Below are positions 14,901 to 22,083 of a stretch of 22,314 nt of DNA, piece after piece (the first letter of the stretch is position 1; the number at the start of each line of letters is the position of its first letter). The notes under the pieces were generated by a model. That model saw nothing but the letters and a program-made list of their open reading frames with translations, did not search any database and was not told the DNA's origin. The stretch comes from an uncultured Lachnospiraceae bacterium (GTDB taxonomy: Bacteria; Bacillota; Clostridia; Lachnospirales; Lachnospiraceae): contig CAJTLD010000025.1 of NCBI GenBank assembly GCA_910577065.1, positions 4,891 through 27,204 on the forward strand, read 5' to 3'. The position numbers and the translations under genes are program-made.

Positions 14901-17217
14901 TCGGGATATCCGTCCATGCGGAACGGTACATATAAAACGCGTCTTTTTCGAAACCCGCCGTATCGATAATCCCAAAGTAAGAACTTCTTGAAGGGCTGCT
15001 GTGCGGCGTCGGCTCGCCTAAGTAATCGTGCCCGGTCCAGACCATTTCGCCAAACATGTACGGAACCATATCGTCCCTGTGCTCACGGATGGAAATGCTT
15101 GCCGTCGTAAAGTTCTTATTGTACGGCCACTCGGACGCATAACCGCTTCCGTGCGCCCAACGGCCGCCCTCTTCACTGGCGCCCCTGTAATCTTCAATAT
15201 TGTAAACGCCCCTGGTGTAAAATGCGGATGCGTTTTCCGTGCCGACTACGCACGCATTTGGATACCGCTCCTTGTGCGCGGGGTACTGATTGTTTGCCCT
15301 TGAATAGTTGTGGCCGCCGATATCCGCCATCACCATATTGTCGATAAACCCGTATTTGCGGGTTACCTTGTTGCTGCCGGTATCCCAGGTCGGAGGAGCC
15401 GCTGAAATCGGCCTGCCGTAACGCGCGCCGTATTCGGCTCCGCCCTCAACCGTATTTCCGCCGCCCCTGACGTTATAATCCGTCTTATAGCCGTTTTCCT
15501 CTCCCGGCAGGGCCGCATAATTTTCGGCCGGTTCCGGACGGACGGTCCGTTTGGTTTCCTTATTGATAATATTGGTATATGGAATATTATCCAGAGAGTC
15601 AATTTCTTTGATTGCCGCGGATAACAGCCACTGCGTATCTATCCCGTGCCCGTCGGACGAATCGTAAATTTCATTTCCGGTACTCCACAGGAAAATGGAC
15701 GGGGAGTTTTTGTCCCGGTCTACCATTGCCTGGATATCACGCACGCAGTTCGGCTTTAAGTCCGGATTGACCCAGCGGATATAGGTATCCGGGCCGTCTG
15801 CGCCGGAATATTCAAATACGGTCGTCGTACCGTCTTCGGCTTTGTTAAAATAGTTGTGGTAATCGTCGCTGTTTTTGGCTTTGATCCACTGATCGAAGCC
15901 CTCTTCAAATATCAGCATCCCCAATCTGTCCGCCGCTTCGATATACTCGGGCGATACCGGGTCATGCGCGCAGCGCACCACGTTTACGCCCATGGATTTC
16001 AGCTTGCGGATCCGCCTGTCAATCGCCGCCTGGTACGTTTCCATTCCGAGCGCGCCCAGATCACGGTGTTCGCACATACCGTTAATCCTTGTGTATTCTC
16101 CATTGATAAACAGGCCTCCAAGCGTGTTGTCTTCACTGTACGCTTCATCAAACGTACCCGGTTTTAAATAAAGGTAACGGATACCAAAACGCGTATCCAG
16201 CGTATCTATCACCTTGCTGCCCTGTATAATTTCAGTCTTTACCCAGTAGAGGTTCGGGTCGTCCACACTCCAGAGATCCGGCTTTACAATGTCAATCAGC
16301 TGATCCACCTTTACCGTTTTCCCTGCGGGAACCTGTATATTGTCCTGGCGTTTTTTGGCAACCTCCGGATTTTCCTTACTGTAAATTACGGAATTTACCG
16401 ATACGACGGAATCATCCGCCGTTTTGTTTTCAATGCTGGTGCGTACGTTGACGGTCGATTTTTCTTTTAACGCCGCCATATCCGGTTCCGTATGGAAATC
16501 CGGCTGTATGTATTTCCCGTCCTCTTCCACAACGGCCGCCACATGTACGCCATTGACCGGGACATGGATTTTTTCTGTTGCAATCAGGTAAACGCTGCCG
16601 TAAATGCCGGCGCCGGAATACCAGCGCGCGCTTTCCCTGCTGGAATAAGCCTTGACCGAAATGACGTTTTTTGTTCCGTCAAAATTGAGGTACGGCGTAA
16701 TGTCATATTCAAACGTTACATATCCCAAAAACTGTTTGCCCAGGTTATGTCCGTTGATCCAGACTTCGCTGACCATCTGCACGGCGTCAAACTGAAGCAC
16801 AATGTTTTTGCCCTTCATATCGTCCGAAAGCGCAAACGATTTGCGGTACCATCCCGTACCCCCTGCAAGCGACCCCTGCGCAGGCCTTGCCTCACTGTCC
16901 GTAAACGGCTGGTAAATGCTCCAGTCATGCGGAAGCTGCACGGTATTCCATTCGCCGCTTTCGGTATAATCCGGCCGGCTTGCCGTCTCGTCTAAGCTGT
17001 TATTGATTTCCCTGGCTTTATCGAGCAGGCAGAACCTCCAGTCTTCGTTAATTTTGATTTTCCGCTCACTTGCCTCTATGCGCCGGGTTAACGTGTCCGC
17101 AGGCGCGGCATTTGCCGTCACTGCGCCGCCCAATAAGCCCGTCGGCAATAAAGCCGCCGCCATCGCAAGCGAAAGAACCAATGACAAAACTCTTTTAAAA
17201 ATCCTTTCTTTGTTCAT
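8977..17217 (-). CDS. Secreted multimodular GH2-family glycoside hydrolase (beta-galactosidase-like), 2746 residues
   Basis: Signal peptide (1-37, cleavage near TANA/A). The GH2 sugar-binding domain, Ig-like domain and TIM barrel span about 50-770. Glu516 (STGNE) is the predicted acid/base and Glu661 (GTENAS) the predicted nucleophile; MVWTGHDYLGEPTP follows on the last barrel strand. Next come DUF4982- and GH2-C5-like Ig domains (770-970), bacterial Ig_4-like repeats (990-1215), an NPCBM-like module (1215-1362), another Ig_4-like repeat (to 1440), an unassigned domain (1445-1625), a beta domain (1625-1712), an InlB B-repeat (1713-1786), a CBM96/DNRLRE-like module (1787-1987), a second InlB repeat (1988-2067), a Big_2 domain (2160-2241), a coiled coil (2245-2600) and LRR_5-type repeats (2605-2746). 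No LPXTG or transmembrane anchor is seen. The ATG at 17217 has AGGAG eight bases upstream. The substrate is probably a complex, perhaps host, galactose-containing glycan; this is inference. Confidence 0.93.
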   Translation of the reverse strand: MNKERIFKRVLSLVLSLAMAAALLPTGLLGGAVTANAAPADTLTRRIEASERKIKINEDWRFCLLDKAREINNSLDETASRPDYTESGEWNTVQLPHDWSIYQPFTDSEARPAQGSLAGGTGWYRKSFALSDDMKGKNIVLQFDAVQMVSEVWINGHNLGKQFLGYVTFEYDITPYLNFDGTKNVISVKAYSSRESARWYSGAGIYGSVYLIATEKIHVPVNGVHVAAVVEEDGKYIQPDFHTEPDMAALKEKSTVNVRTSIENKTADDSVVSVNSVIYSKENPEVAKKRQDNIQVPAGKTVKVDQLIDIVKPDLWSVDDPNLYWVKTEIIQGSKVIDTLDTRFGIRYLYLKPGTFDEAYSEDNTLGGLFINGEYTRINGMCEHRDLGALGMETYQAAIDRRIRKLKSMGVNVVRCAHDPVSPEYIEAADRLGMLIFEEGFDQWIKAKNSDDYHNYFNKAEDGTTTVFEYSGADGPDTYIRWVNPDLKPNCVRDIQAMVDRDKNSPSIFLWSTGNEIYDSSDGHGIDTQWLLSAAIKEIDSLDNIPYTNIINKETKRTVRPEPAENYAALPGEENGYKTDYNVRGGGNTVEGGAEYGARYGRPISAAPPTWDTGSNKVTRKYGFIDNMVMADIGGHNYSRANNQYPAHKERYPNACVVGTENASAFYTRGVYNIEDYRGASEEGGRWAHGSGYASEWPYNKNFTTASISIREHRDDMVPYMFGEMVWTGHDYLGEPTPHSSPSRSSYFGIIDTAGFEKDAFYMYRSAWTDIPTVHLLPQNWNWDMGTQVPVMVYTNAASVEVFINGKSIGVKEYDRDTAKPVYLDYGYQEYQAGELKAVAKNAAGEVIAEDVVYTAGKAESVVLSGEKAFIKNDGSDLLYVEATVVDSAGIMVPDADNRITFEVEGGEIIALDNGDPRDREPFRGTNNHNNSNTSNSRKAFNGKALAIIKASANVAARSGEIIVKAKVETAGGQAASNTLSAGAVDTVGDGTTVLSYDLPEVTTGVGVTPMLPETVGAVYDDGLIQEYQIDSWDLDALNLNRPGNYKVYAVSDEIDERVETIVHVKGIDTIEEVEVTTVAGIEPPLPNFVTLHYTDGETGSAQVAWDGVDPSEYAKEGIFDVNGKIGPDKTVTAEVLVKEISSIEEISLSTERGVMPTMPSTVNVTFTDGSEEPIGVKWALSEEDVASAGMKKITGTVLSSETKAVAWLNVSTVVYASDQNYETQAQDNVFKDTMANGESLQARGMQGGPGEVYEKGFGTQAPAEIVIDIAGKGYERFRSLVNLSLVKGGVAAPGAVAFKVFLDDETEPVFSSGDMDRANEAKLVDIDVTGKSTVRLVTESRSQNAEDDLADWVDARFLSANIAVNEIITPQLYTANAGESPSLPQTVQASVDGVDEPVTFRVKWLTPVSDAMFTAGSVQTVYGRLEGAADNLVAFQYMTDYKEAAKAEGFAEKIGSWSVTETFDYPNVGSGKKVQFSAMKLTPKLIYSGSAGMLVENVGNYGFRYGIYPEPNGGGKNVVFAAPDLKFFQVRNVAYTSDNGSNDISNNNSFTFETSADGENWTAFTGFTKGDILPGTGTKDGIWAQRDYTSNEDAVFPEGTNYLRVNYPGSETWRFNMTQIILKGGDESQAADAVLAGFALGGHTGVIDQDTKTVSLPVPASMDITAVTPEITVTPGASISPEGPQDFTEPVTYTVTNGSVTNRYVVNVTRGVTVSFDLYGGNINGSVQAVSNFIRKGGSVLTPASPSREGYLFGGWTTDRSDKEAMQVEEMKFEEDTVFYAIWNKDPRIVVRANADASGKTWQKEKVTNYGADASLLLRQHSNTAEYGMFGEKFTSESTTDGTDMKASFIRFDVSEFQDQAVQSVKLALHYEGNQNGGGTTDNVKLLATTASSDWDESKVTWVTRPALTDPDTIVESEAFTATQNGSKTLELDVTDFYEALSEGEEQITFAVTVNTNARDFRLTSKEGGIGSNAANAPMLFVEVEKDPDYMVTYDLNGGTGTAPIQSTLDASQTFTAAKGTGIAGPDGRLFAEWNTKADGTGISYRAGDTVTMPAADLTLYAIYKVPVTITPKQTETVEISGNQIDLSRLGLFDVDTNAGKNQVYSVVSGGTGKGRVDKTDGKTLTVSRFGSIRIKLATSETDTHMAGEAVAALSVKWVGSMQLSAAKTELLPNETVKAVVSVTPSGTVNTAASWSSSDESVARVDQKGTITAVAKGSAQITAVLSENPEITASIRITVSDSTDSDEILRQRIAELQAEMERLKDAPDQLAELQAQIVKLQKEAEKIEGLEDRVNQLSELESEIAKLQGEISRIDILEDKAEKITELEAQIKLLQEEAAKLEDVQANTDEIERLNGEIAKLQDEISKMETLEDKVAEIETLKGQIQDLREQADAVAGLDLEEKLSAIAGLEEQMAALQGEVDALPEGIDGFDGRIGKLESDLKDLIDQAGQIPDDLATDIDTLKTDVNTLKGQAEQVEALKTEVEKISGLQTQINLLKEQAEKISELQREVAKIGTLEEQIASLTEQVNKIASLEAEIKRLEGQAKELAETKAEAERVAKLEAELLKMKQEKEEAQAAIRKIQEELLKLQGAVNAKAEAKDEGLKAGDTITTGNVKYRVISAAKKTAEAYGVKSKNLQKVAVAPAVKIKGVTLKVTAVADSAFKGMTKLKKATVGRNVVSIGKRAFYGDKNLKNIVLKGRNLKKVGASALKNISAKAVIKAPKGMKGIYTKAFQGKGQKKTVTVK
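9579..10401 (-). repeat. About ten tandem copies of an 81-bp coding unit (27-residue coiled-coil repeat)
   Basis: Inside the GH2 protein (about residues 2273-2547) units starting with patterns such as ELESEIAKLQ, ELEAQIKLLQ, RLNGEIAKLQ, TLKGQIQDLR, GLQTQINLLK and TLEEQIASLT recur every 27 residues. A few copies differ (25, 28 or 29 residues). Each unit has two leucine-rich helical blocks, the first near consensus xLexqIxxLqeqaekI. The copies have diverged in DNA sequence, so this is an old expansion. Confidence 0.8.
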
Positions 17218-17225
17218 CACTCTTT

Positions 17226-17230
17226 CTCCT
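17226..17230 (-). promoter_or_regulatory. Ribosome binding site fixing the GH2 protein start
   Basis: AGGAG eight bases before ATG 17217. The resulting N-terminus is a textbook signal peptide, whereas the open frame extended upstream to 17337 would bury that signal peptide 40 residues in. Confidence 0.85.
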
Positions 17231-17317
17231 TTCTTTTTTGCCTGTTTTGCCTCTTTTCCCTGCCGTTTTTTTGTTACAGATGTACAGGATAACAGAGCAA
17301 AACACCGCTTTGAAATC

Positions 17318-17323
17318 AGTATA
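17318..17323 (-). promoter_or_regulatory. Possible -10 element for the GH2 gene
   Basis: TATACT on the minus strand, immediately inside the T-run of the preceding terminator. No convincing -35 lies 16-18 bp upstream. The 174 bp between the GH2 start and the kinase stop hold only this, the terminator and a long A/G-rich leader, so the true promoter is uncertain. Confidence 0.3.
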
Positions 17324-17355
17324 AAAAAAATTCCCATAAAAATATATGGAAATTT
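17323..17355 (-). terminator. Rho-independent terminator of the hybrid kinase gene
   Basis: AAATTTCCAT and ATGGGAATTT (one G-U pair) form a 10-bp hairpin at 17328-17355, followed on the minus strand by a T-run. The plus strand also ends in a T-run, so it could work both ways. It suggests the kinase and the GH2 gene are separate units. Confidence 0.8.
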
Positions 17356-17391
17356 TTTTGTATTTTGGTACTTTTTTTGGTTTTGTCCTTA

Positions 17392-20300
17392 TCAGTCTTT
17401 TTCTTTCAGCCAGTATTCCATCTGCTCCATCAGCTTAGGGATATCGAGCGGCTTTGCCAGGTACCCGTTCATCCCGGCTTCCCGCCCCGCCGCAATATCC
17501 ACCGCGGAAGCGTTCGCCGAAACCGCAATAATTGGAATCGTCACCGCGTCCGCCCGCGGGAATTTCCGGATAGCGCGCGTCGCCTCAAGCCCGTTCATAA
17601 CCGGCATCTGGATATCCATTAAAATCATGTCAAAATACCCCTCCGGCATTTCCGCAAAGCGCTTTAGCCCTTCGTGGCCGTCCTCGGCATACTCGACCAT
17701 AGCCCCCGTTTCCCCGATGAGCTCTATGGCGATTTCCCGGTTGATTTCATTGTCCTCCACCAGCAAAATCCGGCTTCCCTGGAAGGAAAAATCCGGGCCC
17801 TTAGAACATGCCAGGCCGGACGGGCCGTCCGCATGCTCCGCCGGGTTCTGAAGCCTTAGTATCACAGATACCGTAAACTTAGACCCCTCCCCCGGCGTAC
17901 TCTCCACGCTGATTGCCCCGCCCATCATGCGCGCAATATTCTGCGCAATGGAAAGCCCTAATCCCACGCCGTCCGCATAGCCGCTTTCCGGGTTTTCCAT
18001 ATGGCTGAACGGCTCAAATATATGCCGGATAAATTCCTTTTCCATCCCAATCCCGTTGTCGCAGAATACAAAATCATATGAACTGCATCCGTGTTCCCTG
18101 GATTCGTGCTCCTCAGACATCACTTCAACCGTACCGCCGGGCGGCGTATATTTGATAGAATTTTCAAGGATATTTAAAAATACTTTTAACAGTTTTTTGC
18201 GATCCCCTAATATATGATCATGCTGCACCTGCATCGGATGCACCTTAAGATTTAGGCCTTTTCCCTGGATAGCCGGAAGAATCTTGGAAACGGCTTCCTG
18301 CATCAGTTCCGCCAGACTGAACGCTTCCGCTTTTAAATCAAAGCTTCCTGATTTTATCTGGCTGATATCCATAATTTCATTTAAAACAAAAAGCAGCTTC
18401 CGGCTGGAAACATATGCTTTTTCCAGGCAGTCTTTTACTTTCTGCTGATCCTCCACGTTATCCGCGGCAATTTTAATCATACCCATAATGCCGTTCATGG
18501 GAGTACGGATATTGTGGCTCATACTAAACAGAAATTCCTGTTTGGATGCATTGGCAAGATCCGCCGCTTCACAAGCCGCCTGCAAAGCCTGGTGTTCACG
18601 CATTTCCTTGCGTTTGCTGTCCGTTACGTCCTGGGCGGCATAGACAATCGATCTGGCCCTGCCTTTTTCATCCGACTGCGCCATAACGGCTGTGCTCCGG
18701 ATCCAGCCGTATTCTTCCGGTTTTGTATCGGGATGTTCCGGCATCTTACGGTATGCCAGCGTAACGTACGGATTTTTGGGGCTTAATGTATTGCGCAGGT
18801 TCTGGCGGCTTAATACGTGCAGGTATTCTTCCCGGTCATCAGGGTGGACAAAATGCTCGGCGTACGTCTTTAGCCCCACCGCATAATCCATTTCATCGCC
18901 CAAAACCTTCCCAACCTCTTCGATCTGCGTTACGCTGCGGAATATTTCTTCTTCCAGATCCGCATAATACGTCGTAAAAAACATGCCGCTTAAGGTACGG
19001 ATGATATCGTCTTGTTCCTGTTCCCCTTTCAGCCGGAGTTCCTCTTCGAGTTTTTCCCTGGTAATGTCCCTTCCCAAAATATTGATGGATACCCGGCTTC
19101 CCTGGCGGGCGTAGATGATGTGCTGCTCTAACCACTGCAAGGATTTCCCGGCAATCCGGTACTGGCAGGTTTCTTCGTAATAATCCCGTACGTTCGCCGC
19201 TTTCTGGTAAAGATGCTCCGGGCTCATAACCCTGCGGAATATATGGGCGTCTTCCGGGCTAACCACGGTTTCTAACGCCCGCTGGAAAAATTGGTGGTAG
19301 TTTCCGGTAAAAACTTTTTTGATCTCGCTTTCTTCATTGATCCAAATCCGTTCGCACTGGCCGTTTTCTAAATAAACCGTCGTCATAACGCTGTAGCGCG
19401 ATTTTAAAATCGCCGCAAGCTGCATATCGCGCAGGTTTAAAGTATGCTCCTGACGCACGCGCCGGTCAACATTCTGCAGCGCTAAAATCGTATAGTTTTT
19501 TATGCCCTGCCGCTGCCCGAAATAGGCAATCACAGCCATATAGCGGTATTCGTGATCCTCTTCCCCGCGCCACTGGCAGAGCATATCTTTTTTGGGGATG
19601 TCGGCGTCTTTTATTTTTAACAGGCCTTTTAACGAAAAAGTCTCAAATACTTTGTCACGGTCTACGGGATGGATCTGTTTTAACAGGCGGGACTGCATAA
19701 TTTCATCCCATTGGATTGTCCAGGATTTCCAGCCGGTATGCGTGTGCCCGTTCTCCCGTACCAGACTGGCCTCCCCGGTATCGAGATCGATGCCGTAAAT
19801 GCCGTAATTTTGTTCTCCCAACGTCCGGATGACTTCCTGGATCCGCATACTGGCATCGTCCATTTCCAAGCTCTCCTGTAAAATGTCATGGATATCTTTT
19901 ACATACAGGAGTATGTATGCGTCCTCCTCGCAGGAACTCTGATCCGCAACGACCTCCATCAGATTCCAGCGGTAATCCTCGCCCAACCGCCTGCGGTAAC
20001 AGCAAGTCAGCACATCCTGCCCGTTTTCCAGGGCCATTTTCAGATGGTCGGGACGGGTGAACGAAATAAAATTATGCATATCGTCCGGATGGATGCCCCC
20101 GTTGTAAATAAACTGCCCGAGCCAGCTTGAAAACACGTCCGTGCCATACCCAAACTCCCGGTCCTGCGTCCTGATTTTCACCACCTCATACGTATCTTGC
20201 GTAAGGTTGACGCGCAGTATTTTATGGTATGCCTGGTTGATCGCCTGTACATGGGGCGCTACGGTTATAATAAACGCCGGTGTCTCCTTTTCCCATTTCG

Positions 20301-20568
20301 TCCGGACCGCCGTGATATTTACGATCTCGCCAAAAGGATTATGGTAGCTTATCGTTTCGTTTTCCTGTTTGTCCCCGATGGTAAGGATAGGGCAGTTCGC
20401 GCAGGAATAGTCAATCAGATCGCTGCATACGGTTCCAGTGCGGATTTGGGGCAGTACCTCTTTTACCCGTCTGTTGTAGTATAAAATTTCATGGTTATCT
20501 TCCCGAATAATGAATACTCCGGTGGTTGGTACTGCGTTTAGTATTTTTTCATAATCTTTGATGTCCAT
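17392..20568 (-). CDS. Soluble multi-PAS hybrid sensor histidine kinase with a C-terminal receiver domain
   Basis: A 1058-residue hybrid kinase. The first about 660 residues hold an N-terminal PAS-like domain with a Cys cluster (Cys48, Cys56, Cys59, the last in CANCP) followed by several PAS-like segments, seen as repeated HPDD/HPVD and DITRE/DVTDS endings. HisKA follows with the phosphoacceptor His685 (SMSHNIRTPMNG), then the ATPase domain with N-box Asn803 (LENSIKYT), DNGIG (837-841) and GVGLGLS (867-873). A receiver domain occupies about 932-1055, with phosphoacceptor Asp985 (ILMDIQMP) and Lys1039. No transmembrane helix or signal peptide is seen, so it should sense a cytoplasmic cue. No DNA-binding output domain or separate response regulator lies nearby. 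ATG 20568 has AAAGGTGG upstream; the upstream extension to 20709 covers the promoter and is rejected. Confidence 0.92.
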   Translation of the reverse strand: MDIKDYEKILNAVPTTGVFIIREDNHEILYYNRRVKEVLPQIRTGTVCSDLIDYSCANCPILTIGDKQENETISYHNPFGEIVNITAVRTKWEKETPAFIITVAPHVQAINQAYHKILRVNLTQDTYEVVKIRTQDREFGYGTDVFSSWLGQFIYNGGIHPDDMHNFISFTRPDHLKMALENGQDVLTCCYRRRLGEDYRWNLMEVVADQSSCEEDAYILLYVKDIHDILQESLEMDDASMRIQEVIRTLGEQNYGIYGIDLDTGEASLVRENGHTHTGWKSWTIQWDEIMQSRLLKQIHPVDRDKVFETFSLKGLLKIKDADIPKKDMLCQWRGEEDHEYRYMAVIAYFGQRQGIKNYTILALQNVDRRVRQEHTLNLRDMQLAAILKSRYSVMTTVYLENGQCERIWINEESEIKKVFTGNYHQFFQRALETVVSPEDAHIFRRVMSPEHLYQKAANVRDYYEETCQYRIAGKSLQWLEQHIIYARQGSRVSINILGRDITREKLEEELRLKGEQEQDDIIRTLSGMFFTTYYADLEEEIFRSVTQIEEVGKVLGDEMDYAVGLKTYAEHFVHPDDREEYLHVLSRQNLRNTLSPKNPYVTLAYRKMPEHPDTKPEEYGWIRSTAVMAQSDEKGRARSIVYAAQDVTDSKRKEMREHQALQAACEAADLANASKQEFLFSMSHNIRTPMNGIMGMIKIAADNVEDQQKVKDCLEKAYVSSRKLLFVLNEIMDISQIKSGSFDLKAEAFSLAELMQEAVSKILPAIQGKGLNLKVHPMQVQHDHILGDRKKLLKVFLNILENSIKYTPPGGTVEVMSEEHESREHGCSSYDFVFCDNGIGMEKEFIRHIFEPFSHMENPESGYADGVGLGLSIAQNIARMMGGAISVESTPGEGSKFTVSVILRLQNPAEHADGPSGLACSKGPDFSFQGSRILLVEDNEINREIAIELIGETGAMVEYAEDGHEGLKRFAEMPEGYFDMILMDIQMPVMNGLEATRAIRKFPRADAVTIPIIAVSANASAVDIAAGREAGMNGYLAKPLDIPKLMEQMEYWLKEKD

Positions 20569-20572
20569 AGTT

Positions 20573-20580
20573 CCACCTTT
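20573..20580 (-). promoter_or_regulatory. Ribosome binding site fixing the hybrid kinase start
   Basis: AAAGGTGG on the minus strand, just before the ATG at 20568. It excludes the 47-residue upstream extension of the frame, which would have to be translated from sequence that includes the promoter. Confidence 0.8.
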
Positions 20581-20638
20581 CTTTATCCGAAACATATATA
20601 TGGAATCCGGGCTTTGCCATTGGATTTTCTTTTTTCTT

Positions 20639-20667
20639 ATTGTACTAAATTGACGGACGGCAATCAA
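20639..20667 (-). promoter_or_regulatory. Promoter of the hybrid kinase gene
   Basis: On the minus strand -35 TTGATT (20662-20667) and -10 TACAAT (20639-20644) are 17 bp apart. It lies in the 195-bp divergent gap between the kinase and SPFH genes, 36 bp from the -35 of the SPFH promoter. Confidence 0.75.
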
Positions 20668-20702
20668 GAGGATCCGCTGAAAATCCGCAATCTGTTTTGT
20701 AC

Positions 20703-20731
20703 TTGACACAAAAGATTCAAAGTGATATCAT
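20703..20731 (+). promoter_or_regulatory. Promoter of the SPFH-RHH operon
   Basis: A perfect -35 TTGACA (20703-20708) and -10 TATCAT (20726-20731) are spaced by 17 bp. An alternative -10, CATAAT at 20729, would give a 20-bp spacer. The start should fall near 20738, inside a palindrome. Confidence 0.75.
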
Positions 20732-20741
20732 AATTATATCA
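20723..20741. promoter_or_regulatory. Inverted repeat overlapping the SPFH promoter (possible operator)
   Basis: TGATAT-N7-ATATCA, perfect 6-bp arms around CATAATT, covering the -10 element and the expected start site. The position suits a repressor site. The RHH protein encoded two genes on is the obvious local candidate, but this is inference. Confidence 0.5.
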
Positions 20742-20763
20742 AAAAGAGAAAGGAACGATTCAT

Positions 20764-21795
20764 ATGAAAGAAAACACAAAAGAAACCTCCCCGCCATTCG
20801 GCAGCCCAAATGAAATCATCCTCAAAAACAAAAAGAACGGCATGCCTGTCCTGCTGCTTTCGCTGCTGATATACGCCGCGGTCATTCCCGGCATCATCTT
20901 CGGCGTCATACGGATGGAACAAGGCAAATCACCCGTCCTTTTTATCGTAAGCCTTGTCATAGCCCTCACCGCCTGGCTTTTGTGGTGCGGCTTAATTATC
21001 ATCCGCCCGCAGGAAGCCATTGTGCTGACCCTGTTCGGCAAATACATCGGCACGTTAAAAGAACCGGGCTACTACTTTGTAAACCCGTTCTGCAGCGCAC
21101 TAAACCCCGCCGCCAGGACACAGCTTAACCAAAGCGGCGACGTAAAGACCAAAAATACCGTAAACCAGGCCGAAGCCGTTACCAAAAAGATTTCGCTGAA
21201 AATTATGACGCTCAACAATAACCGCCAGAAGATCAACGACTGCCTCGGCAACCCGGTTGAAATCGGCATCGCCGTAACCTGGCGTATCGTAAACACCGCC
21301 AAAGCCGTGTTTAACGTCGACAATTACAAAGAATACCTCTCCTTACAGTGCGACAGCGCGCTGCGCAATATCGTACGCCTTTATCCGTACGACGTCGCGC
21401 CAAATGTAGACACAACCGGGGACGGCATTGCGGACGACGGAAGCCTGCGCGGTTCAAGCGAAATCGTAGCCGCGCGGATCAAAGATGAAATCCAGGAAAA
21501 AGTCAATGAAGCAGGTATTCAAATCGTCGACGCACGGATTACATACCTGGCATACGCGCCGGAAATTGCAGCCGTTATGCTCCAAAGACAGCAGGCTTCC
21601 GCAATTATAGACGCACGGAAAATGATTGTGGACGGAGCGGTCGGCATGGTCGAAATGGCGCTGGAACGCTTATCGGAAAAGGGTACGGTAGAGTTGGATG
21701 AGGAACGCAAAGCGGCAATGGTATCCAACCTCTTAGTCGTTCTTTGCGGCAACCACGACGCGCAGCCCGTCGTCAATTCCGGAAGCTTATACTAA
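20764..21795 (+). CDS. SPFH/band-7 domain membrane protein
   Basis: A 343-residue member of the stomatin/prohibitin/flotillin superfamily, which forms membrane-bound oligomeric scaffolds. Two hydrophobic helices (about 27-49 and 56-80) form a hairpin, so both the N-terminus and the SPFH body are probably cytoplasmic. The SPFH core runs from IRPQEAIVLTLFGKYIG (about 80) through EIGIAVTWRI and LQCDSALRNIV to IQIVDARITYLAYAPEIA (about 252-270), followed by a helical tail. An inserted loop at 215-226 (NVDTTGDGIADD) resembles a calcium-binding repeat. The ATG has AGGA nine bases upstream. The stop overlaps the next start by one base (TAATG). The family is recognised; its function in this kind of operon is not known to me. 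Confidence 0.9.
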   Translation: MKENTKETSPPFGSPNEIILKNKKNGMPVLLLSLLIYAAVIPGIIFGVIRMEQGKSPVLFIVSLVIALTAWLLWCGLIIIRPQEAIVLTLFGKYIGTLKEPGYYFVNPFCSALNPAARTQLNQSGDVKTKNTVNQAEAVTKKISLKIMTLNNNRQKINDCLGNPVEIGIAVTWRIVNTAKAVFNVDNYKEYLSLQCDSALRNIVRLYPYDVAPNVDTTGDGIADDGSLRGSSEIVAARIKDEIQEKVNEAGIQIVDARITYLAYAPEIAAVMLQRQQASAIIDARKMIVDGAVGMVEMALERLSEKGTVELDEERKAAMVSNLLVVLCGNHDAQPVVNSGSLY

Positions 21796-21995
21796 TGGCG
21801 GACAATAAGAAAAAACAGATTCCGCTCAGGCTTTCCCCAAAACTTTATGACGCCATTGCAGCCTGGGCGGAAGACGATTTCCGATCGGTAAACGGACAGA
21901 TCGAATACCTTCTGACGGAATGCGTCCGGCAGCGGAAAAAGAACGGGAAATATGTTTCGGATGAAATCGACGTCCCCATTGAACTGGACATCTGA
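21795..21995 (+). CDS. Arc-like ribbon-helix-helix DNA-binding protein
   Basis: A 66-residue protein whose N-terminal 50 residues fit the Arc/MetJ ribbon-helix-helix fold: a beta strand (KQIPLRLSP), helix one (KLYDAIAAWAEDDF), a turn with SVNGQ, and helix two (IEYLLTECVRQRKK). The tail (YVSDEIDVPIELDI) is acidic. Such proteins bind DNA as dimers through the paired strands. I chose ATG 21795, which overlaps the SPFH stop as TAATG; a longer in-frame start at 21744 would overlap the SPFH gene by 17 codons and adds an arginine-rich stretch unlike the family. Translational coupling to an SPFH gene suggests the two work together or that this protein controls the operon. Confidence 0.85.
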   Translation: MADNKKKQIPLRLSPKLYDAIAAWAEDDFRSVNGQIEYLLTECVRQRKKNGKYVSDEIDVPIELDI

Positions 21996-22083
21996 AATTT
22001 TACCCTGTAAAACATTTACGTTTCTACCGCCCGCGCTTATCATAAAAATCATATGGGCAAGGAGCCAGAAGGCAGGTAAGCAT

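Noticed and set aside
17003..17851. A 282-residue plus-strand open frame across the GH2 start and kinase end
   Set aside because: It is antisense to two well-supported genes and to a terminator, and has low-complexity Ser/Ala/Phe composition typical of antisense reading in this GC-biased code.
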